A stretch of DNA of 64,000 bases from Streptosporangium lutulentum (GTDB lineage: Bacteria > Actinomycetota > Actinomycetes > Streptosporangiales > Streptosporangiaceae), in NCBI RefSeq assembly GCF_030811455.1, contig NZ_JAUSQU010000001.1, forward strand, positions 7,812,001-7,876,000. The letters run 5' to 3'. The translations under genes were made by a program, and so were the position numbers. How positions within the stretch are numbered: the stretch's first letter is position 1; the number at the start of each line of letters is the position of its first letter. The notes under the pieces are model-generated. The model saw nothing but the letters and a program-made list of their open reading frames with translations, was not told the origin of the DNA and searched no databases. Shown piece by piece: positions 50,596-59,380 of this stretch.

Positions 50596-51240
50596 TTACG
50601 CGGCTTCGAACAGGCCCAGCCGCGCGTGGATCCGTTCTCGGACGAGCGGCCATTCGGAACTGAGGATCGAGTAGTACGCGGTATCTCGGACCGTGTCGTC
50701 GGAGCCCCGACTCTCCGCCCGCCGCACACCGTCGAGGTGCGCGCCGAGGGCTTCGATGGCGGCCCGGGAGCGTACGTTCCGTACGTCGGCCTTCAGGGTT
50801 ATCCGGTGGACCTGCCACGTTTCGAAGGCGAGTGAGAGCATCAGATACTTGCTCTCCCGGTTGACACCCGTGCCTTGGGCCGAGGCGGCCAGCCAGGTGT
50901 AACCGATGTCCGCCACGGACGGGACATCGCCCACGGCCCCATGTTCACCCGGCGGCCAGGGCATGGGGCCCTGCCAGTACTCCAGGTTCATGAGGCGGGT
51001 GGCACCGACGATGCGGTCGGTGTGGAGCCACCGGATGGCGAAGGGCATCGTGCGGCCCTTCGCCTGCTCAGCCAGAGTGGCCTCCACGTAGGAGACCATC
51101 TCGTCCCGGCCTTGAGGGACGCGCGTGAAGGCGTAAGTAGAACGGTCTTCACTCGCCGCGGCGACGAGGTCGTCGATGGCCGCGAGGCTGAGCGGCTCCA
51201 GGCGCACGGAGCGCCCGGACAGGGTGACAAAAGCGGGCAT
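50596..51240 (-). CDS. RimJ/RimL-type GNAT acetyltransferase
   Basis: About 214 residues: SGRSVRLEPLSLAAIDDLVAA N-terminus, DIGYTWLAASAQGTGVNRES acetyl-CoA loop, then WQVHRITLKADVRNVRSRAA and ALGAHLDGVRR, the pattern of RimJ/RimL N-terminal acetyltransferases. The substrate is unknown. ATG 51240 fits the family start; ATG 51261 adds seven residues. Confidence 0.85.
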   Translation of the reverse strand: MPAFVTLSGRSVRLEPLSLAAIDDLVAAASEDRSTYAFTRVPQGRDEMVSYVEATLAEQAKGRTMPFAIRWLHTDRIVGATRLMNLEYWQGPMPWPPGEHGAVGDVPSVADIGYTWLAASAQGTGVNRESKYLMLSLAFETWQVHRITLKADVRNVRSRAAIEALGAHLDGVRRAESRGSDDTVRDTAYYSILSSEWPLVRERIHARLGLFEAA

Positions 51241-51422
51241 GAGCACATGATGAGGGCTCATTCATGGGCCCGGTGCCAAACGACACGAGACATCTTGGTG
51301 AGCATCGGGAAAAACATCGTCCCCATTGGTCTATGGAGCACGATATCCCAGCTCAGGCACGGGTACGGTCCCGGTGCCCGAGCGAGGTCTCGTGGGTTTT
51401 CCGCCCTTGGAGATCACCCCCG

Positions 51423-52697
51423 TCACGAGGCCGGGACGAGCCTTCCGGGTCCGTACCCGAGGGGCGCCCGCCGCATGGCGTAAAGGCCGGCCAGGGCTTC
51501 GCTCAGATGGTCCAGTGAGGCCGAGATCCAGGGGAGCCCGAGCGGGTCGGGAGCGTTCAGCGTGACCGTCCTCTGCTCGGTCGTCTCGCCGTACAGAAGG
51601 CTGGTCGCCACGCGTGCCCGGAGGGCGCCGGGATCGTCGCCGAAGACGTGGCCGGCGAGCACCCCGACGCCGTACTCGTCGAGCAGGTGGGCGGCCAGGT
51701 CGGCGGAGGTCGCGAAGTCCAGCCCGTCGAAGTGGGGGTAGAGGTAGAAACCGCCCCGCGGCGCGTCCACCCGCGCACCCGCCAGGACGAACCTCTCGTG
51801 CACGGCCCGCACCACCGTGCCGTGCAGCCTGCGGCTCTGGTCGATCCGCGCGACGAGCTCGGCCGGTTCGGTGTAGGCGTAGGCGGCCGCCTGCTGGACG
51901 GGGGCGGCCGGGCTGGACCAGATCTCGCTGGCCACCGCGAGCAGCCGGTCGCGCAGCCCGACGGACGGAAGCCGTGCCACGCCGATCCGCCAGCCGCCGA
52001 GCGCGAGACTCTTGCTGAGCCCGCTGGTGATCACGGTGCGCTCGGGGGCCAGGTCCGCCGGGCTGACGAAGCCGGTGGCGACGGGATCGTGGACCAGGTC
52101 GCGGTAGATCTCGTCGGAGATGATCGTCAGGTCGAGCTCGCGGGCGACCTCGACGATCCGCCCGATCGTGTTCGCGGTGGCCAGCGTGCCGCTGGGGTTG
52201 TCGGGCAGCGTGACCAGCAACGAGCGCACCTGGCGTCCCTCGGACCGGGCACGCAGGACCGCGGACACGACGCGCTCGGGGTCCGGCACCCCTCCCTCGC
52301 CGGGGGGCGCCGGTACGAGCAGGGGGCGTGCCCCGACCAGATCGGCCTGGGCGGCGTAGCTGACCCAGCTCGGCATCGGCAGGACGATGTCGCCGCCGAT
52401 CGCGAGCAGCAGGCCGTACAGCAGGGCCTTGCTTCCGGGACCGCAGACCACCAGTTCGGGGTCGGTGGGCAGTCCTCGCCGGTGCCAGTATCCGGAGGCC
52501 GCCTCGCGCAGCTCGCTCGCACCGGCCACCGGTCCGTATCCGTTGCGCTCGGACGCCGCGATCAGTCGTTCGCGCAGGGCCGGATGAACGGGCAGTCCCG
52601 CCTCCCCGAAGGCCAGGTGCAGAACGCGCTCGCCGGCGCGCCGTCTTCGCTCGATCTCCTCGTTCGCCGCCAGTGTGGCGGACAGGGTCACGTTCAT
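51423..52697 (-). CDS. Class I/II PLP-dependent aminotransferase
   Basis: 424 residues of fold-type I: GYGPVAGASELREA, VCGPGSKALLYG, VTLPDNPSGTLA, SDEIYRDLV, and the PLP lysine in ITSGLSKSLALGGWRIG (about 245). Length and motifs match aspartate/aromatic-type aminotransferases. ATG 52697 is chosen; upstream open sequence is antisense to the LysR gene. Divergent from that LysR gene, which probably controls it. Confidence 0.9.
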   Translation of the reverse strand: MNVTLSATLAANEEIERRRRAGERVLHLAFGEAGLPVHPALRERLIAASERNGYGPVAGASELREAASGYWHRRGLPTDPELVVCGPGSKALLYGLLLAIGGDIVLPMPSWVSYAAQADLVGARPLLVPAPPGEGGVPDPERVVSAVLRARSEGRQVRSLLVTLPDNPSGTLATANTIGRIVEVARELDLTIISDEIYRDLVHDPVATGFVSPADLAPERTVITSGLSKSLALGGWRIGVARLPSVGLRDRLLAVASEIWSSPAAPVQQAAAYAYTEPAELVARIDQSRRLHGTVVRAVHERFVLAGARVDAPRGGFYLYPHFDGLDFATSADLAAHLLDEYGVGVLAGHVFGDDPGALRARVATSLLYGETTEQRTVTLNAPDPLGLPWISASLDHLSEALAGLYAMRRAPLGYGPGRLVPAS

Positions 52698-52754
52698 CGC
52701 GGGTCCTTCCGGGTCGTTGCGGAACGTTCCCAAGCCTGGTGGGATGAGAGCATC

Positions 52755-52772
52755 AGAACAAGCTTTGGTTCT
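52755..52772. promoter_or_regulatory. Dyad in the LysR/aminotransferase divergent promoter
   Basis: AGAAC-N8-GTTCT centred in the 99-bp gap between divergent genes; ACAAG-N8-CTTGT overlaps it, shifted by three bases. Position suits a LysR operator. The minus strand has -10-like elements nearby, not certain. Confidence 0.45.
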
Positions 52773-52796
52773 TGTGGGTGGGCATAAGGAAGGCTG

Positions 52797-53732
52797 ATGC
52801 TTGATTTGCGGCGTCTTGCGGTGATCTGCGAGTTTGCCCGCCGGGGCAGTATCGCCGCGACCGCGCTTTCCCTGGGCTATAGTCCCTCGGCGGTCTCCCA
52901 GCAACTGGCCGCCCTGGAGCGTGAGGCCGGGGCCATGCTGATCGACAGGACCGCCCGGAGCGCCGAGCTGACCGACGCGGGGCGCCGCCTGGTCGAGCAC
53001 GCCGAGCGGATCCTCACCATGGTGGAGACCGCCGAGTCCGATCTGTCGGCCCAGGCGGCGACGCCCACGGGCCGGGTCACCGTGACCGCCTTCCCGACCG
53101 CCGCCGTGGCCTTCGCGCCCGCGCTGGCCAGGACGTTGCGCCGCCACAGCGCGCTGACCCTGCGAATGGGCCAGGGGCGTTCGGGGCGCGGGATCCGTGA
53201 GGTGCAGTCGGGAGAGGTGGACATCGCGCTGGTGGACGACTGGTACGGCCGGGTGCGCGAGTCGGACACGATGCGGGTCTTCCCCCTGCTGCACGACCCG
53301 CTGGTGCTCGTGGTGCCGCGCAAGCACCGGCTCGCCTCGCCTGACGTGCCCGTGGACCTGCGGGAGCTGCGGGACGAGCCGTGGATGGCCACCCCGGACG
53401 GCGAGCCCTCCCGGCTGGCCGTGGACCGGCTGATGGCCGACGTCGGCGGCGCCCAGCCGGTGCCCTGGGAGTTCGAGGGGCTGAGCACGATCATCGGCCT
53501 GGTCGCCAAGGGCATCGGCATCGCGGCCGTCCCAGCCCTGGCCCTGGCCGCCGGAGTCCGCGGCATCGTCGTCCGCGAGCTTCCCGGGCCACCGATCGGC
53601 CGCGACGTCCACGCCGTCGCCCGCGCCTCCAGCGTCCATCGCCCCGCGGTCTCCGTCACCCTCCGGGCCGTGCACGTCGCGGCCCGCCTCCTCGCCGCCG
53701 ATTTCGAGGCGATCGAGCTCGCCTCCCGGTGA
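52797..53732 (+). CDS. LysR-family transcriptional regulator
   Basis: 311 residues: an N-terminal winged helix (LRRLAVICEFARRGSIAATA, then YSPSAVSQQLAALERE) and a periplasmic-binding-like effector domain (about 90-300) with VDIALVDDWYGR and LVPRKHRLA-type features (LVVPRKHRLA). Divergent from the aminotransferase gene with an intergenic dyad. The effector is unknown. Confidence 0.9.
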   Translation: MLDLRRLAVICEFARRGSIAATALSLGYSPSAVSQQLAALEREAGAMLIDRTARSAELTDAGRRLVEHAERILTMVETAESDLSAQAATPTGRVTVTAFPTAAVAFAPALARTLRRHSALTLRMGQGRSGRGIREVQSGEVDIALVDDWYGRVRESDTMRVFPLLHDPLVLVVPRKHRLASPDVPVDLRELRDEPWMATPDGEPSRLAVDRLMADVGGAQPVPWEFEGLSTIIGLVAKGIGIAAVPALALAAGVRGIVVRELPGPPIGRDVHAVARASSVHRPAVSVTLRAVHVAARLLAADFEAIELASR

Positions 53733-53799
53733 CGTCGCCGTACGCCTCCCGGCGGCCGTCCCGGAAGCGGTCGAACCCGCCTGCCGGTAACGTCGGAAC

Positions 53800-54468
53800 G
53801 TGCCTCCCTCCTATGCGATTGAACGGTTGCTGAACGCCGGCGGGTCGAAGCTGGTGGCCGGTGTGGACGAGGTCGGGCGGGGAGCCTGGGCGGGGCCGGT
53901 GGCGGTCTGCGCGGTGGTCACCGACCTGTCGGAGCCGCCCGCGGGCCTGACCGACTCCAAGCTGCTCAGCCCCGCCCGGCGCGTCGCCATGGTTTCCGAG
54001 ATCACCGCCTGGGCGGCCGGGATCGGGTACGGCGAGGCGACGCACGAGGAGGTCGACGCGCTCGGCATGACCGAGGCGCTGCGCCGCGCGGCCACGAGGG
54101 CGCTGGCCGAGCTGCCGGTGAGGCCCGACGTGGTCATCCTCGACGGCAAGCACGACTACCTGGGCCCGCCGTGGCCGGTCAGATGCGAGATCAAGGGCGA
54201 CCTGTCCTGCGTCTCCGTGGCCGCGGCCTCCGTGATCGCCAAGGTCCGCCGCGACGCCTACATGGCCTCGCTCGGATGCGAGGAGTACGGCTTCGCCGAC
54301 AACGCGGGCTACCCCTCCCCGGTCCACCAGGAGGCTCTGGCCTCCCTCGGGCCGACGGAGCACCACCGTCTGTCCTGGTCCTACCTCGACGACCTGCCCC
54401 GGTGGCGCCACCTCAAGAGGCACCGCAACCCGCTGGCCGGGGAAGGCCAGCTCGGGCTCTTCGGATAG
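53800..54468 (+). CDS. rnhB: Ribonuclease HII
   Basis: Removes ribonucleotides from DNA-RNA hybrids. 222 residues with VAGVDEVGRGAWAGPV (Asp and Glu of the active site), the DSKLLSPARR loop, a later VVILDGKHDYL with catalytic Asp, and GDLSCVSVAAASVIAKVRRD. The start is GTG 53800. Confidence 0.95.
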   Translation: MPPSYAIERLLNAGGSKLVAGVDEVGRGAWAGPVAVCAVVTDLSEPPAGLTDSKLLSPARRVAMVSEITAWAAGIGYGEATHEEVDALGMTEALRRAATRALAELPVRPDVVILDGKHDYLGPPWPVRCEIKGDLSCVSVAAASVIAKVRRDAYMASLGCEEYGFADNAGYPSPVHQEALASLGPTEHHRLSWSYLDDLPRWRHLKRHRNPLAGEGQLGLFG

Positions 54469-54579
54469 TCCGGACTCTTCGCACGGACCGGATCCGCCGG
54501 GCGGCTCGAACGCCGGCGAGATCCCACCGAATTCCTTTCGCGCGCGGACCCGGGGCCGCGGCGCGAGGAGGATGTCAAC

Positions 54580-55560
54580 ATGCGTATCGGTGTCTTTCTG
54601 GTCGTGGCGGGGTTTCCGGGCCGTGAGCCGGGCGAGGTGCTGCGGGACACGGTGGAGGCGGTCGTGGCCGCCGAGGAGGCCGGGTTCGACGACGCGTGGA
54701 TCGCCGAGCACCACTTCATGTCGTACGGCGTGTGCCCGTCTGCGGTGACGCTGGCGGGTGTGGCGCTGGGCCGTACCGGCAGGATCCGGGTCGGGACGGC
54801 GGTGAGCGTCCTGTCCACCCAGCACCCGGTGGCCCTCGCCGAACAGGCGGCGATCCTCGACCAGGTCTCGGGCGGGCGGTTCGTGCTCGGGGTGGGGCGG
54901 GGCGGGCCGTGGGTGGATCTGGAGGTGTTCGGGACGGGGCTGGACAGGTTCGAGCGGGGTTTCCCCGAGTCACTGGATCTGCTGTGCGCGGCCCTGAACC
55001 GCGAGACGGTCTCGGCCGACGGGGAGTTCTTCCGGTTCAGGGAGGTGCCCATGGTCCCGGCCGCCAGGCTCAGGCCCGTGGTGGCGTGCACCTCGCCGCG
55101 GACCGTGGAGCTCGCCGCCGAGCGGGGGCTGCCGATGCTGCTGGGGATGCACATCGGCGACGCGGACAAGGCCGGCATGATCCGGGCCTACGGGCGAGAG
55201 GATCCGGGGCACGTGGCGGCGGTCGTGGGACACGTGGGCGACTCGACGGCGCAGGCCGTACGGGAGCTGAGGGAGGCCATGCCGCGGTGGCTGGGGCCGG
55301 GGCTCGCGGGTTACGTGCCGGTGGACGGCCGGGCACGGGCGGACCGCGACATTCCGGGGTATGTGGATTTCCTCTGCGACACGCACCCGGTCGGCTCGCC
55401 CGACCACTGCGTCGAGAAGATCAACCGAACCGCGGAGGTCACCGGCCTGCGGCATCTGATCCTCATGGTCGAGGGTGCGGGCGATCACGCCCGCACCCTC
55501 GAGAACATCCGGCGGCTCGGGGCCGAGGTGCTGCCCCGGATCCGTGGTCGTGCCCTCTAG
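54580..55560 (+). CDS. LLM-class flavin-dependent oxidoreductase
   Basis: 326 residues of the bacterial-luciferase barrel: FDDAWIAEHHFMSYG, RIRVGTAVSVLSTQHPVALAEQ, FVLGVGRGG. Probably FMN- or F420-dependent; substrate unknown. AGGAGG precedes ATG 54580. Only distantly like the oxidoreductase at 35893. Confidence 0.87.
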   Translation: MRIGVFLVVAGFPGREPGEVLRDTVEAVVAAEEAGFDDAWIAEHHFMSYGVCPSAVTLAGVALGRTGRIRVGTAVSVLSTQHPVALAEQAAILDQVSGGRFVLGVGRGGPWVDLEVFGTGLDRFERGFPESLDLLCAALNRETVSADGEFFRFREVPMVPAARLRPVVACTSPRTVELAAERGLPMLLGMHIGDADKAGMIRAYGREDPGHVAAVVGHVGDSTAQAVRELREAMPRWLGPGLAGYVPVDGRARADRDIPGYVDFLCDTHPVGSPDHCVEKINRTAEVTGLRHLILMVEGAGDHARTLENIRRLGAEVLPRIRGRAL

Positions 55561-55639
55561 GCGTGTCCCCGGACCGCTGTCGCGCGTGTCCTCGAACCCG
55601 CCGCCCGGGTTCGGGACCGTACTGCGGGGGGCAGGGTCC

Positions 55640-56026
55640 TCAGCAGTCGACGAGCTCGGGCGACTGGTTGAGGATCTGGGACCTGGCGGTGACGAACTCC
55701 GCGTGGGCCTTGGTGGCGGCGGGGTCGAAGACCGCGACCCGGTGGCAGTTCTGGAAGGCCAGCCTCACCTGGAAGTGGCGCTCCAGAGCGCCGCGCATGG
55801 AGTCGCTCGCCAGACAGCGCAGGAGCTGGCCCCGGGCGCTCTCGTCCGGCGGCGGCACGGTGTTGTCGGCGAACTCGGCGCCGGTGTGGTCACGTTGCCT
55901 GACCAGCTCGGTGATCACCGACCACGCGTAGGGCAGGGAGTCACGAACACAGGCGACAAACGCCGCATCGTCCACCTCACCGGCTTTCGCCTGGTCAAGA
56001 AGATCGTTCGAAACGGTCAGCGACAT
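55640..56026 (-). CDS. SCO5389-family protein
   Basis: 128 residues. MSLTVSNDLLDQAKAGEVDD, EFADNTVPPPDESARGQLLR and HFQVRLAFQNCHRVAVF correspond to the Streptomyces SCO5389 family. Function unknown. GAGAGGAGA upstream of ATG 56026. Next to a CooC-like ATPase. Confidence 0.85.
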   Translation of the reverse strand: MSLTVSNDLLDQAKAGEVDDAAFVACVRDSLPYAWSVITELVRQRDHTGAEFADNTVPPPDESARGQLLRCLASDSMRGALERHFQVRLAFQNCHRVAVFDPAATKAHAEFVTARSQILNQSPELVDC

Positions 56027-56089
56027 GCTGCGTTCTCCTCTCAGAAGGGGATCAATCAGACACTAAAGTGGACGCGGCGATCGCTCCAT

Positions 56090-57055
56090 CTAGCGCGAGA
56101 GCGACACTCGCGTGGGCCCGAAGACGAAGTCCGGGTCGATCTGGGCGGCGAGATCCTCGCCGGTGGCCCTGTTGGCCCAGGCCTCCGCGTTGCGGAGGTG
56201 GAACCGTACGGCCTGGCGGCCGAAGCGGGGCCAGTCTTTCTCCTGGGCGTCGAGGTGCGCCAAAAGCGTGCCCAGCGCCTCGGAGTTGGCGGGTTCGAGG
56301 TCGTGCAGGGTGAACGGACGGCCCTGCTCCATCGCGCGGATCGCCGTCGAGTGCTCAAGGCAGACCAGCAGGTCGTCGCCGACGTGCTCGCGCAGGAAGG
56401 CCACGTCGCCGGGGCCGTGCACCTTGTTGCCGACCACCGCGATCGGCACGTCGTCGGCGGCGGCGTAGTCGCGGTACTGGCGGTACACGCTCACCCCCTG
56501 ACGGGTCGGCTCGGCGACCAGGAAGGTCATGTCGAAGCGGGTGAACAGCCCGGAGGCGAAGGAGTCGGCCCCCGCCGTCATGTCCACCACGACGTATTCG
56601 CCGGCGCCGTCGACGAGGTGGTTGAGATACAGCTCCACCGCGCCCACTTTGGAGTGGTAGCAGGCCACCCCCAGATCGCCCTCGCTGAACGGGCCGGTGA
56701 CCATCAGCCGTGGCCCCTCAGGGGTGACGGCGGCGAAGCCGGAGTGGATGGGGTCGTGGGATTCGTCCAGGCGCAGCAGCCGGGAGCCGCGCCCGGGCGG
56801 GGTCGTCTTGACCATCGCCGAGGCCGAGGAGATGCGCGGGTTGTCACCCCGCAGGTATTCCTTGATCTCGGTCAGGTGTGAGCCCATCGGGCGGGGCAGC
56901 GCGCCGTCGGCCACGCCCAGGGCCATTCCCAGATGTTGGTTGATGTCGGCGTCGACCGCGACGACCGGCCCGCCATGGCTCGCTGTGTATCTCGCGAACA
57001 GCGCCGACAGAGTCGTCTTGCCGCTGCCGCCTTTACCGACGAACGCCACCCTCAC
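56090..57055 (-). CDS. CooC/ParA-type P-loop ATPase
   Basis: 321 residues of the deviant-Walker SIMIBI class: GKGGSGKTTL (7-16), VVAVDADINQHLG, VVVDMTAGADSF, and EPTRQGVSVYRQY. This resembles CooC, the nickel-insertion ATPase of carbon monoxide dehydrogenase, but no CO dehydrogenase genes are near; it could serve another metalloenzyme or cell-biology function. The C-terminal AEAWANRATGEDLAAQIDPD segment looks helical. Confidence 0.75.
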   Translation of the reverse strand: MRVAFVGKGGSGKTTLSALFARYTASHGGPVVAVDADINQHLGMALGVADGALPRPMGSHLTEIKEYLRGDNPRISSASAMVKTTPPGRGSRLLRLDESHDPIHSGFAAVTPEGPRLMVTGPFSEGDLGVACYHSKVGAVELYLNHLVDGAGEYVVVDMTAGADSFASGLFTRFDMTFLVAEPTRQGVSVYRQYRDYAAADDVPIAVVGNKVHGPGDVAFLREHVGDDLLVCLEHSTAIRAMEQGRPFTLHDLEPANSEALGTLLAHLDAQEKDWPRFGRQAVRFHLRNAEAWANRATGEDLAAQIDPDFVFGPTRVSLSR

Positions 57056-57269
57056 AACGACGATCCAATCTGGTTATGAAAACCGTTGCAACTCCCGAGA
57101 GTGATAATCATGACACGGACAGTGAGGATGCGCGACCCGTACGACCAGGGAAATCGACGGATGACCAGGAAGAATCAGCAGGCGGGCGAGGGTGACGGTG
57201 ATCGCGGACGCACGCCCGGTACGGCGAGTCCTCGCCGTCCGCCCCGGGAGACGCGGCCCGGGGCGGCCG

Positions 57270-57662
57270 TCAGGGAAGTGAGTCCTTGGCGATGTGGGCG
57301 AGGGTGATCTCGGCGAGCAGGGTCTCCTCGTACTCGCGCAACGCGCTCCACACGTCGGCCAGAGGCCGGGCGACTCCCGGGTAGCCGCCGTGCGCGGGGC
57401 GTTCCGGATTGCCCTCGACCACCAGGATCACATCGGCCAGGGTGATCTCCTCGGCGGGCCGGGCCAGCCAGTAGCCCCCGTCGGGACCACGCTGGCTGTG
57501 GATGAGTCCCGCCCGCCGCAACTGCAGCAGGATGTTGTCCAGGAACCTCCGCGGGATGTTCTGCGACGCGGCGATCCTCTCGGCGGGCACGGGACCGGGT
57601 GGCGCCGCGGCCAGTTCGGTGGCGGCCCGTAGCGCGTACTGGGTTCTGGCGGAGATTCGCAT
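57270..57662 (-). CDS. Rrf2-family regulator, last gene of the transporter operon
   Basis: 130 residues: ISARTQYALRAATELAA, then PAERIAASQNIPRRFLDNIL and GLIHSQRGPDGGYWLARPAEEI are the Rrf2 winged helix. The three-Cys iron-sulfur loop of IscR/NsrR is absent (no Cys in the protein), as in CymR, the cysteine-metabolism repressor. It starts 23 bp after the permease gene, so it is probably co-transcribed and autoregulatory. Confidence 0.85.
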   Translation of the reverse strand: MRISARTQYALRAATELAAAPPGPVPAERIAASQNIPRRFLDNILLQLRRAGLIHSQRGPDGGYWLARPAEEITLADVILVVEGNPERPAHGGYPGVARPLADVWSALREYEETLLAEITLAHIAKDSLP

Positions 57663-57685
57663 GTCAGCGGGTCACGTTAGGCCGG

Positions 57686-58564
57686 TCAGTTGCGCACCTG
57701 CGCGAGGCCCCAGCGACGGCGCAGCGAGTTGTCGGCCGTCTCGAACAGCAGGTCCACCCCGATCCCGATGACCAGGATCACGATCATCGTGGAGAGCAGG
57801 CCCGCGGAGTCGGCGAGCTCGCGGTCGAAGAACAGCCGCTCGCCCAGGGAGGACTGGTGGGCGATGATGACGACGATCTCGCCGGCCATCAGCGAGCGCC
57901 AGGCGAAGGCCCAGCCCTGTTTGAGCCCGGCCAGGAACGACGGCAGCGACGCCGGCAGGATCACGTGGCGGTAGAGCTGGATGCGGCGGAATCCGAGCAC
58001 GTGTCCCGCGCGCAGCAGGATCGGCGGGGTGTAGTCGACCCCGGCGATCAGCCCGTTGGCGATGGACGGCGTCGCGCCCAGGATCACCACGAACGTGATC
58101 GCGCTCTCGGTCAGGCCGAACAGCAGGATGGCCAGCGGGAACCAGGCGATCGACGGCATGGTCTGCAGACCGGTGATCAGCGAGCCGAAGGCCGCCCTGA
58201 GCACCTTGATCCGTGACACCAGGGCGCCGACGACCAGCCCGATCAGCACCGAGATCGCGAAACCGGTCACCGCGCGGCGCATCGTGACGCCGATGGCCTC
58301 CCAGTACTCGGCCGTGGTCAGGCGCTCGCGGAGCACCCCGAAGGTCTCGACGGGCCCGGCGAGGACGTACTCCGGCCAGCGGCCGGACCACACCACGGCC
58401 TGCCAGATCAGCAGGACCAGGCCGACCGCCAGGGCTATCGGCCACAGCCGGCCCCAGATCTGGGAGGTGACCCTGTGACGCTCGCCGCCGCCGAGCTCCA
58501 GCGCGTCGAGTCCGGCGAGGTGCTGGGCATGGGTGTCGGCGGGGGGCGCCTGGTCAACGGCCAT
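57686..58564 (-). CDS. ABC transporter permease, SsuC/TauC type
   Basis: 292 residues, about six membrane helices with the EAA loop SRIKVLRAAFGSLITGLQTM before MPSIAWFPLAILLFG. It belongs to the sulfonate/nitrate/taurine permease class. Overlaps the ATPase gene by 11 bp. Probably imports an organosulfur compound. Confidence 0.88.
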   Translation of the reverse strand: MAVDQAPPADTHAQHLAGLDALELGGGERHRVTSQIWGRLWPIALAVGLVLLIWQAVVWSGRWPEYVLAGPVETFGVLRERLTTAEYWEAIGVTMRRAVTGFAISVLIGLVVGALVSRIKVLRAAFGSLITGLQTMPSIAWFPLAILLFGLTESAITFVVILGATPSIANGLIAGVDYTPPILLRAGHVLGFRRIQLYRHVILPASLPSFLAGLKQGWAFAWRSLMAGEIVVIIAHQSSLGERLFFDRELADSAGLLSTMIVILVIGIGVDLLFETADNSLRRRWGLAQVRN

Positions 58565-59345
58565 GGCGGAGGACCTCCTGTCGAAGCCGGTTCGTGATCG
58601 TCGTGGCGAGCTCCGCCACCTCGGTGGAGTCGGTACGGCGGGGCCGGTCGAGTCTGATCGGGAAGTCCTCGACGACCTGGCCGGGGCGGCTGCTGAGCAG
58701 GACCACCCGGTCGCCGAGCCGTACAGCCTCGCGGACGTTGTGGGTGACGAACAGCACGCTGAGGCTGCGCTCCCGCCAGATCCGCTCCAGCTCGTCGTGG
58801 AGCAGGTCGCGGGTCATCGCGTCGAGCGCGCCGAAGGGCTCGTCCATCAGGAGCACGTCCGCGTCCTGGGCCAGCGCGCGGGCCAGGGAGACCCGCTGGC
58901 GCATGCCGCCGGACAGCTCGTGCGGGCGCTTGGCGCCGAACCCGTTCAGGTGGACGATCTCCAGGAACTCCGCCGCCCTGGACTGGCGCTCGCGCTTGGC
59001 CACGCCCTGCACCCGCAGCGCCATCTCGACGTTGGCGGAGACGGTGAGCCAGGGGAACAGCGCCGGCTCCTGGAACATCATGGCGATCTTGTGGCCCTCG
59101 GTGTCGATCCGGCCGGCGGTGGGCGCGTCGAGCCCGGCGACCAGCGAGAGCAGCGTGCTCTTGCCGCAGCCGGAGGCGCCGAGCAGGCAGACGAACTCGC
59201 CCGGATGGACGGAGAGGGAGACGTTGTCGAGGGCCAGCAGGCTGTTTTTGCCCTGGCCGTAGATCTTGGAAACGCCGTCCAGCCGGACCGTGGGCTCCTC
59301 GCCCTCGATCCGGCTGTCCGCCCGCTCCCTGAGCGGAGCTGTCAC
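58554..59345 (-). CDS. ABC transporter ATPase, SsuB type
   Basis: 263 residues: Walker A GASGCGKSTLLSL (about 55-67), Q-loop, signature LSGGMRQRVSLARAL, Walker B DVLLMDEPFGALD. Closest to sulfonate/nitrate importers. Between the binding-protein and permease genes of one operon. Confidence 0.92.
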   Translation of the reverse strand: MTAPLRERADSRIEGEEPTVRLDGVSKIYGQGKNSLLALDNVSLSVHPGEFVCLLGASGCGKSTLLSLVAGLDAPTAGRIDTEGHKIAMMFQEPALFPWLTVSANVEMALRVQGVAKRERQSRAAEFLEIVHLNGFGAKRPHELSGGMRQRVSLARALAQDADVLLMDEPFGALDAMTRDLLHDELERIWRERSLSVLFVTHNVREAVRLGDRVVLLSSRPGQVVEDFPIRLDRPRRTDSTEVAELATTITNRLRQEVLRHGR

Positions 59346-59380
59346 GTGCCCTCCTGCTTGCTTCTTCGGATCCGTCGGAT

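Noticed and set aside
50421..50835. ORFs on both strands at the 3' side of the RimJ-like gene
   Set aside because: Shadow frames in CGCCGTCGTCG-type repeats, lacking ribosome sites and partly antisense to the acetyltransferase.
52698..53675. N-terminal extension of the aminotransferase to 53675
   Set aside because: It would be antisense to the LysR gene and has no aminotransferase homology; the family start is at 52697.
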